Assembly: GCA_003215335.1 (NCBI GenBank)
Contig: QCKM01000001.1
Location: 62,001-126,000 of the forward strand
Length of the DNA: 64,000 nucleotides
From: Prochlorococcus sp. AG-409-P01
GTDB lineage: Bacteria > Cyanobacteriota > Cyanobacteriia > PCC-6307 > Cyanobiaceae
Reading direction: 5' to 3'
Shown here: piece after piece, positions 58,190 through 64,000 of the stretch
How the letters are laid out: the number at the start of each line of letters is the position of its first letter
How positions within the stretch are numbered: position 1 is the first letter of the stretch
Position numbers and translations under genes: made by a program
Notes under the pieces: model-generated
The model's database searches: none
Seen by the model: the letters and a program-made list of their open reading frames with translations, nothing else
Told to the model about the DNA's origin: nothing

Positions 58190-58973
58190 ATTCAAAAAAA
58201 TCAATTTCTTCTAGATAGGCTTTTAGCAGATTATTCATTTCAGTATAATTAATTAGTACATGAGAGCTATTAGGGGCATAACAAAAAAGACTTCCAGCAG
58301 ATACGCCTGATAGAAGTGTTTGATCTAAAAGTGATTTTATGTGTTTGAATTTCCCGCATCCTCCCAGAGCTACAATAGGTATTGATAGTATAGAGTTGAT
58401 TCTTGACATGACTTCTACATCATAACCTTTTTTAGTCCCATCTAGAGCTATATTATTTATAATAATCTCTCCTGCTCCAGCTTGCTCTACTGCAAGAGAT
58501 ATCTCCTCAAGCATGTATTTATAATTGTTATTAACTGAGCCTAGAGTTGCAATTAGGTTGCCATTGACATCTTTATCTATATTTATAATCACTGAGATTG
58601 TAGATGAACCAAATTTATTTACCGCTATCTCAAGAAATGCCAGATCTTTGTTTAGAACATTCCCAAGAACAACTTTTTCTACGCCAAGAGCAAGTATGTC
58701 TTGTATATCTTCAAGAGTTGATATGCCTCCACCTACCGATAGCGGAACAGTCGTGAAGTGGGCCAATGCGTGAACAAAGTTTTTTGGTATAGATCTTTTT
58801 GATTTTGACGCATCAATATCTAGTACTATGAGCTCATCGACTTCATATCCACTAAGGACATAAGCAGCATTTAATGGGTCGCCAATATAGTTTCTTCCCT
58901 TGAACTGTGTTGTTTGTGTGAGATGCAGGTTTTCGTCTATTAGTAAGGACGGAATAAGCCTTGGTTTTAACAT
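58173..58973 (-). CDS. HisF-like protein of surface-sugar synthesis (HisF2)
   Basis: TIM-barrel partner of HisH, 266 residues. GYEVDELIVLDIDASK, PLSVGGGIS and EVMSRINSI follow the HisF fold, but the start IPSLLID replaces the IPCLDV of true HisF, so the catalytic Asp11 is Leu11. The second Asp (in NIDKD, about 133) remains. This matches HisF proteins of O-antigen loci such as those with WbpG, where the barrel only channels ammonia. ATG start; 1 nt after hisH. Confidence 0.88.
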   Translation of the reverse strand: MLKPRLIPSLLIDENLHLTQTTQFKGRNYIGDPLNAAYVLSGYEVDELIVLDIDASKSKRSIPKNFVHALAHFTTVPLSVGGGISTLEDIQDILALGVEKVVLGNVLNKDLAFLEIAVNKFGSSTISVIINIDKDVNGNLIATLGSVNNNYKYMLEEISLAVEQAGAGEIIINNIALDGTKKGYDVEVMSRINSILSIPIVALGGCGKFKHIKSLLDQTLLSGVSAGSLFCYAPNSSHVLINYTEMNNLLKAYLEEIDFFEYENNF

Positions 58974-58974
58974 C

Positions 58975-59607
58975 TTATAATTCCAAAAAATTTCTAATCA
59001 GTTGTGTGCCTTGCCCTCTACTCTTCTCAGGGTGAAACTGAACTGCCTTAATGTTTTTGTATTCTAAGGATGCCACCCAAAATCTTTCGTGAGAGTAAAG
59101 TGAATAGGAGCAATCTAATTGATTTGTTGCCATGACTCCATACGCATTAGAATAATAAAATAGTTGATTTTCTTTGTGTATTCCATTAAGTAACAATGAA
59201 TTTCCTATGGACTTTTCTATGTTGTTCCAGCCCATATGTGGAACCTTATAAGCCTTCGTATTTGAGACCTTTATTCTTACCGCTTTTAAAGGTATTACAC
59301 CTAGCCCGGTGTCTTCACAAGCCTCTTCACTAGATTGACAAAGGAGATGAAAACCAAGACAAATACCCAGAGTAGGAAGTCCAGATTTGATAACATTAGA
59401 AAGTTCTCTAAACAAATTAGAACTCTTTAATTTATGTATAGCTGTATGAAAGTGACCTACACCCGGTAGTATCAATGCATCTGCAGAAACTAAATCTTTA
59501 GTGTTAGATGCGAGATAAAAATTAACCTCTATTTGCTTTAATGCAGCCTCTAGTGAGGCAAGGTTACCTGTACCGTAGTCTAAAATTGCAACTTTTTTTT
59601 TTGCCAA
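58975..59607 (-). CDS. HisH-like glutamine amidotransferase (surface-sugar type)
   Basis: Glutaminase subunit of 210 residues that supplies ammonia to the barrel partner. The nucleophile Cys is in LGICLGFHLLCQ, with PHMGWNN, and the catalytic His-x-Glu in AVQFHPEKSRGQG. ATG start. First gene of the operon that continues through HisF, the amidotransferase, AsnB and EpsG. It is probably not the histidine-pathway enzyme, since it is coupled to the altered HisF. Confidence 0.88.
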   Translation of the reverse strand: MAKKKVAILDYGTGNLASLEAALKQIEVNFYLASNTKDLVSADALILPGVGHFHTAIHKLKSSNLFRELSNVIKSGLPTLGICLGFHLLCQSSEEACEDTGLGVIPLKAVRIKVSNTKAYKVPHMGWNNIEKSIGNSLLLNGIHKENQLFYYSNAYGVMATNQLDCSYSLYSHERFWVASLEYKNIKAVQFHPEKSRGQGTQLIRNFLEL

Positions 59608-59660
59608 CTTTTTCTTGTTAGAATAAAAACCTTAATGGATACTAAGACATAACTCTAAGC

Positions 59661-61553
59661 CTATTTCGTTGATGTTAGATTTTTCACCATTTTTATCCAC
59701 ATTTCTTTGCCTTCAGATACCGTGAAGAAATTTTGATAATTGTTCTTATGAATGTTTATTTTTGATTGGATCGTTGAGATGTTATTTAGTCTAGCTGCTA
59801 GCTGCTCTGCATTGCAAATAAAATTGATCCCATCATCTTGTCTTAATGGACACATGTTTGGCATAGAAGAATCTAAGCAGACAATGAGATTGACTTTTGA
59901 GATTAGAGCCTCAACAACAGCTGTTGTTGAGTGCGAAATTATAATCACACTGTACTTTTGAAAAGCCTTCAAAAGATTAATATCTCTTGGTGCAATATCG
60001 ATTTGAAGATCATAACTTTGTATATTTCCCCCTGGATGCGGAAGAAGTTTTGGGATGAATTTCTTGTTGGTTAACCTCAGTGATTCTAAAACAATAGAAA
60101 CCATTCTGTTAGTAACATTGTTATCATAATCAGCAACAATAAGAATATTGTCTTCCTTGGACTTAATTATATCATCAGATAAATATTTTAGATGCTCATA
60201 CCTTGTCGTTTCTACATCATATTTAGTGGCATAATACATAGCGGAGTTTCGGATTGACTGCCTAATGAGATTACCCGAAATGCATATTCCATCTGCTTGA
60301 GGTCTATGACTCATATTGTTACTTTCTAATAGGTAATTAGAAACATGATACCTTAAATCCCAATATCTTATTGAGCTATGGGGATAGGCAACTATTTTAT
60401 TCGCCATTTTCCTTGACCATGCTTGAAGAAGTAAATACTCATTGACTTCACCCTCGTATAGATATAAACCTAATGACCTATTGTTATCAGAGCCTAAGGC
60501 TTCTTCGATTGCAAAGTAGTTTATTATCATCCGTAGAGCATGAGTATTTATTGCGGCAAAACTGAGCTCAGGTTTAATATAAGGCCAAATAAGATGTAAA
60601 TCTGATTCTCCATCTCCCAAATTAATTTCTTTGCAATTTAAGCCTTTTAATGAAAACCAAGATTCTATTGACTTTAATAATACCCTGACATCAATAAATG
60701 ATTCAATCAATACATGTACTACATGAGTCTCTTTATAGCAATTATTCGCTTTTCTGATGAAATCTGATGCTTCTCTAGGGCAAAGTGTATGGTCACCTAA
60801 ATCATATAAATATAACCAGCCAACTGATATTCTATTAATATGTAATTTCTCTGGTAAATTTCCTAAGAATCTGTTGCTATAGATCCTTGCAAGACTAGTC
60901 TTTATTGGATTTGTGAAATAAGAGAATATTATAAGATCAGTCTTTAAACTTCTCCACTTTGAACTCCCTATGCCTAACAACATTCTTCTTGTCCATAAAT
61001 ATTTTAGTAGTGAAAAAATTGATTTAGATCTACAGAGAATATTCTTTATCTTGATTTTTTGTGCTCTCAAATAATCAGCTTTTTCAGAGTCTATCTCATG
61101 ATTGAGGCCATGCTTATTTGCAATTTGTATTAGTGCCCTTTCGAGTAGCTTGTTAGATGTTTTGACTTTGAAATCGACTATATTTTTATATGACATATAG
61201 TTATCTAGCGCTAATAGTTTTAAGCAATCCACCTTTTCTTTATATCCCTGGCTGAACATACATTTCTCAGAAACTTTTGTTGACCACCACAGATTGAATG
61301 AGTTCGTTATTTTGAAATGTTCAAATAAACTTTTTTTATTTAGCTTCAGTGTTGGTATTTTGTCAATCGCTTCTAGATACCTATCTCTTATTTCGTCGGA
61401 ATACTTTTCCAGCTCATCCAAGATGTAAATTGATTCATCATTTGCAGATTTACTTCTTCCTTCCCAATGAACAACTTTTGTTTTTAGGCCATCACTTTTT
61501 GAGCTTGGCTTGTAATGAATATATATCTTGCTCACTTTATAGTTTTTCTCCAA
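59661..61553 (-). CDS. Large protein of unknown function in the polysaccharide region
   Basis: 630 residues, not confidently recognised. No long membrane segment and no signal peptide. Aromatic WWSTKV near 90, a positively charged helical stretch (about 165-205), then an apparent Rossmann-like C-terminal half: ILIVADYDNNVTNRM, PKLLPHPGGNIQSYDL, SVIISHSTTAVVEALISK and VNLIVCLDSSMPNMCPL. The late block resembles the nucleotide-binding half of CDP-glycerol or sialyl-type glycosyltransferases, and the general layout recalls the Leptospira LIC13510-type surface carbohydrate proteins. Both are guesses. ATG start; 53 nt upstream of hisH. Confidence 0.65.
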   Translation of the reverse strand: MEKNYKVSKIYIHYKPSSKSDGLKTKVVHWEGRSKSANDESIYILDELEKYSDEIRDRYLEAIDKIPTLKLNKKSLFEHFKITNSFNLWWSTKVSEKCMFSQGYKEKVDCLKLLALDNYMSYKNIVDFKVKTSNKLLERALIQIANKHGLNHEIDSEKADYLRAQKIKIKNILCRSKSIFSLLKYLWTRRMLLGIGSSKWRSLKTDLIIFSYFTNPIKTSLARIYSNRFLGNLPEKLHINRISVGWLYLYDLGDHTLCPREASDFIRKANNCYKETHVVHVLIESFIDVRVLLKSIESWFSLKGLNCKEINLGDGESDLHLIWPYIKPELSFAAINTHALRMIINYFAIEEALGSDNNRSLGLYLYEGEVNEYLLLQAWSRKMANKIVAYPHSSIRYWDLRYHVSNYLLESNNMSHRPQADGICISGNLIRQSIRNSAMYYATKYDVETTRYEHLKYLSDDIIKSKEDNILIVADYDNNVTNRMVSIVLESLRLTNKKFIPKLLPHPGGNIQSYDLQIDIAPRDINLLKAFQKYSVIIISHSTTAVVEALISKVNLIVCLDSSMPNMCPLRQDDGINFICNAEQLAARLNNISTIQSKINIHKNNYQNFFTVSEGKEMWIKMVKNLTSTK

Positions 61554-61841
61554 GCCTAAAAACCTCTCAAGTTACTATGATGTGCTTATTAATTGACTAT
61601 AACCTCAGTTTTTCAAATTAGTCCTATTATTTTATTTGATTTTAATTGCTTGACAAGCCCCATCCTTTGAATGACTTGCTGGCATCATTACTTGGTACAG
61701 AACTGAAGCTTTCTTATTTATATACCATGATATACTTGATATTAGGGTCAAGGATCAAAAGGTAGATTTATAGCTCTGAAGACATGCCTTTAAAGAACCT
61801 CCTTGCTCTACATCTATTGACTTAGGGGGGGGGGGCGACTG
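61554..61841. other. Divergent intergenic region of the GT2 gene, with an 11-G tract
   Basis: 288 AT-rich nt between the unknown 630-residue protein and the GT2 gene. It must hold both promoters. The only remarkable element is the G tract at 61825-61835. A short ORF (61784-61825) ends just before it. Confidence 0.5.
61825..61835 (+). repeat. Homopolymer of 11 G just before a glycosyltransferase start codon
   Basis: Eleven uninterrupted G in an AT-rich region, ending 6 nt before the ATG at 61842. Such tracts slip in replication and are classical phase-variation switches in surface-glycan genes of other bacteria. Here it lies in the leader rather than in the coding region: with any G number, an in-frame stop or lack of an upstream ATG/GTG/TTG prevents a longer protein. 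Slippage could alter ribosome access or the leader. Confidence 0.85.
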
Positions 61842-62777
61842 ATGAGATCTAGTGTGATAATTACTAACCACAACTATGAGAAATTTTTAGCATCTACTCT
61901 TGCTTCTTTATCTGCTTCTTCAAAGCCAGCCGACGAGATACTAATAGTTGATGATAAAGTAAGACCTTCAAAGCTTTTGTTAGACACTATTAGTAAGTTC
62001 AAACTTTTGAATATTAGACTTTTAACCTTACCTAACTCAGGTCAATTAGAAAAAATAGACTTTGCTTTTAATACTTCTGAAGGCCAAGTGATCTTTCTCC
62101 TTGATGCTGATGATGAGTTTACTCCATATCACATTGAATGCACTCTTAATCTCTTCTCAGAAAAACCTTCACCAGATTGTGTCATCTCAAACTTTACTAC
62201 TGTAGATATTGACTCCAACAAATGTTCTTCTGAATATAGTTCAAGCTTTTCTAATGGGAGGCCATTACCTGAAACTATGCCTGTAACATCCGGTCTTTTT
62301 GCACTCAGGTCTGAGCCAACTTCATGCTTAGCACTTAAGAGATCAACTTTAGAGAACATTTTCCCAGCTGATCATCTCCATGAAGACTGGATAATAGCTG
62401 CCGATGCTTACATTCATACAGCAATCAGACTAAGGTCTTCATCTATTCTTTATAGTCGGAACCCTTCTGTCTTATATAGGATACACAGCTCTAATTACTC
62501 GCTGGGAGATCACTATAATTCGTTAATTAATCAACAGCGTATGGCAGCAAGTTTTGAAAAGACTAGAAATTCTATCAATAAAGTATTAACGCATGATGCA
62601 TATGTTCTTATGTCATTAATACTTTTAGAGAGGCCTATTACACTAAAGGATTTTTACTACCAGATTATGTCAATCCTTAAATATTCAAATAATACACCTT
62701 TATTTTGGTTTACTATTATTCAATACATCATTAGAATTCCGCGAAACCTTTTTAATGTATTAAGATTATCTATGTAA
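61842..62777 (+). CDS. Glycosyltransferase family 2
   Basis: GT-A glycosyltransferase of 311 residues. SVIITNHNYEKFLASTLASL, EILIVDDK, and the metal motif LLDADDEF are seen. After about 230 the protein becomes hydrophobic in patches. ATG at 61842. It is the only rightward gene in the region 50-64 kb and thus has its own promoter. An 11-G tract precedes the start. Donor and acceptor are unknown. Confidence 0.88.
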   Translation: MRSSVIITNHNYEKFLASTLASLSASSKPADEILIVDDKVRPSKLLLDTISKFKLLNIRLLTLPNSGQLEKIDFAFNTSEGQVIFLLDADDEFTPYHIECTLNLFSEKPSPDCVISNFTTVDIDSNKCSSEYSSSFSNGRPLPETMPVTSGLFALRSEPTSCLALKRSTLENIFPADHLHEDWIIAADAYIHTAIRLRSSSILYSRNPSVLYRIHSSNYSLGDHYNSLINQQRMAASFEKTRNSINKVLTHDAYVLMSLILLERPITLKDFYYQIMSILKYSNNTPLFWFTIIQYIIRIPRNLFNVLRLSM

Positions 62778-62800
62778 TGGAAATCATTAAATAACACTTG

Positions 62801-63715
62801 TTAACCAGAATAAATTTCCTTGTAATACAGTAGGCACTCTTCGAGCCCAGTTCTGATTTTAACTTTCGGTATCCAGCATAGTTTCTCTTCTAGATCCCTG
62901 CTAGCTTCAGGTAATTGATCATACTCCCAATCACTTTCTGCTTTTGCCCCAAAAATAAGCACCTTCTCACTTGAGTTGGTCAATTCTCTTATTTGCTCAA
63001 TTATCCAACGTACCTGATAATTTTTTCCTGAGCGGACTACAAATTCATTAAAATTGCTATGATCCCAATTCAACATATCATGATATGTAATTAGCAATCT
63101 TATTAACGCTATGAAATCTGATATATGCAAGTAATCTCTTTTTTGCTTGCCTGAAGTAAACTCTAACTCTCCTTGTTTTTCAAGTAAACCCCTGAAGCAA
63201 TAACTTATAAGTGAATCTTCTTTATCATTTGGACCATATAAAGTAGTGATTAATAAATTTACAAATCTAATCCTATTATTTAAAAGCTTATTGTTGCAAC
63301 AATATCGTATTTCTTCGCTAAATAACTTTTTAGTTCTTGAATATAAACCACTGTCTATAGGCCTTAGAGTTGAAAGTTGAACAAATAATAGCTTTTGACC
63401 TATATCCTCGGCGGATTTAATGTATTTCAGAGGATTGCATACATTAACCATGTAAAATGCATGCCATGTATCGTCATCTTTACTTATTTGAATTGTTGAT
63501 GTATTTATGACTATGTCTGGACCAAAATCTTTTAATACATTATATGGATCTTCATAGTAGTCATAAACATTTTGACTAGTACTTTTAAGTGATTTGGGAT
63601 TTCTGGTTACTATTCCCGTTTGAATTGACATTGAATTGGCTAAAACTAATATTGCTTTTGCGACAAAGTTGGAAGCTCCAATGACTAATAATTTAGGCTT
63701 CTTGTCTTTTGTCAT
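62801..63715 (-). CDS. NAD-dependent epimerase/dehydratase-like SDR with a degenerate nucleotide motif
   Basis: Extended SDR of 304 residues. The nucleotide loop reads LLVIGASNFVAKAIL, where the usual GxxGxxG has lost its second and third Gly. The catalytic Tyr-x3-Lys is kept (GLYSRTKKL), together with QLSTLRP, and TLYGPND. A sugar epimerase, dehydratase or reductase of nucleotide sugars is likely. ATG start; overlaps the upstream oxidoreductase by 4 nt. It converges with the GT2 gene. Confidence 0.8.
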   Translation of the reverse strand: MTKDKKPKLLVIGASNFVAKAILVLANSMSIQTGIVTRNPKSLKSTSQNVYDYYEDPYNVLKDFGPDIVINTSTIQISKDDDTWHAFYMVNVCNPLKYIKSAEDIGQKLLFVQLSTLRPIDSGLYSRTKKLFSEEIRYCCNNKLLNNRIRFVNLLITTLYGPNDKEDSLISYCFRGLLEKQGELEFTSGKQKRDYLHISDFIALIRLLITYHDMLNWDHSNFNEFVVRSGKNYQVRWIIEQIRELTNSSEKVLIFGAKAESDWEYDQLPEASRDLEEKLCWIPKVKIRTGLEECLLYYKEIYSG

Positions 63716-64000
63716 GGTTTTAGTAGTGATTCATTTTTTTTCATATGAAATCCTACTGATAAGGCATCAATCGTATCCACCATGGCTTCTATATTCACAT
63801 CTTTAATGATTTCACCGTTCCCTGTATCAAGGTAATCACAAATCAGTTCAATAGCGACAGACATTTCATTTTCTTGAGACAGCTTTAATTCAGGTACATC
63901 TTCTTTAAGGATATATTCATTGTCATTATTTTTGACACAACTATCAAAAAATATCCTCTCCTCAAAATTTTCAATTCTCAATCTACATTGTTGAAACCAG
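63712..64000 (-). CDS. C-terminal part of a Gfo/Idh/MocA-type oxidoreductase (partial)
   Basis: The frame is open to the right edge, and begins inside a larger gene. About 95 residues are seen. AIELICDYLDTGNGEIIKDV and VEAM-like VNIEAMVDTIDAL are like the last helix of Gfo/Idh oxidoreductases, but no cofactor domain is in view, so the call rests on the tail only. The TTG at 63981 is not the real start, as coding continues upstream. The stop overlaps the SDR start (ATGA). Confidence 0.55.
   Translation of the reverse strand, partial: WFQQCRLRIENFEERIFFDSCVKNNDNEYILKEDVPELKLSQENEMSVAIELICDYLDTGNGEIIKDVNIEAMVDTIDALSVGFHMKKNESLLKP

Noticed and set aside
61784-61825. Small upstream ORF ending at the G tract as a leader peptide
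   Set aside because: Thirteen codons with no SD-like site. Its TAG lies just before the G tract, but there is no other evidence for translation.

Overview
The window is a dense, AT-rich stretch of a marine picocyanobacterial chromosome. The best fit is a low-light Prochlorococcus. It carries psbH, psbN, psbI, psbK and psbEFLJ, the ndhCKJ block beside a rubredoxin and ycf48, chlD, and short cyanobacteria-only genes. No phycobilisome gene, insertion sequence, prophage or CRISPR array was seen. The genus is inferred from gene content and composition, not from a search.

About 1-52.5 kb is core genome. 1-1.6 kb: pth (cut by the window edge), a Tat component, psbH, psbN and psbI. 1.7-10.7 kb: an LptD-like outer-membrane protein, leuDC, cinA, a WecA-type transferase and glyA. 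10.8-24.5 kb: tRNA-Arg, three small conserved genes, murJ, sfsA, an ammonium transporter, ispH, a DoxX protein, purH, a sensor kinase, cobS, tgt and psbK. 24.6-42.7 kb: a dehydrogenase, a CBS-domain membrane protein, tRNA-Met, pyrE, ygfZ, a RecB-like nuclease, a phosphohexomutase, an rdgB-type NTPase, a carotenoid oxygenase, hisB, fabI, a sugar aminotransferase, a NUDIX hydrolase, folK, chlD and a two-gene MCE/ABC lipid-transport unit. 42.7-49.7 kb: yvcK, ndhJ-ndhK-ndhC, rubredoxin, ycf48, psbEFLJ, then the divergent mtnP/apt pair that together salvage methylthioadenosine to AMP.

From about 49.8 kb to the end is a surface-polysaccharide region that becomes visibly AT-richer beyond about 53.7 kb. 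It holds UDP-glucose dehydrogenase (with hisS beside it), a GT4 glycosyltransferase, an EpsG-type polymerase, an asparagine synthetase, a HisH/HisF/N-acetyl-sugar amidotransferase trio of the kind that builds amidino or amide sugars, a large unrecognised protein, a GT2 glycosyltransferase, a degenerate SDR and the tail of a Gfo/Idh-type oxidoreductase. Most genes point leftwards. The GT2 gene points the other way, and its start codon lies 6 nt behind an uninterrupted run of 11 G, the most striking non-coding signal in the window and a candidate phase-variable switch. A second unusual point is folK, whose conserved N-terminus is encoded upstream of any ATG, GTG or TTG.
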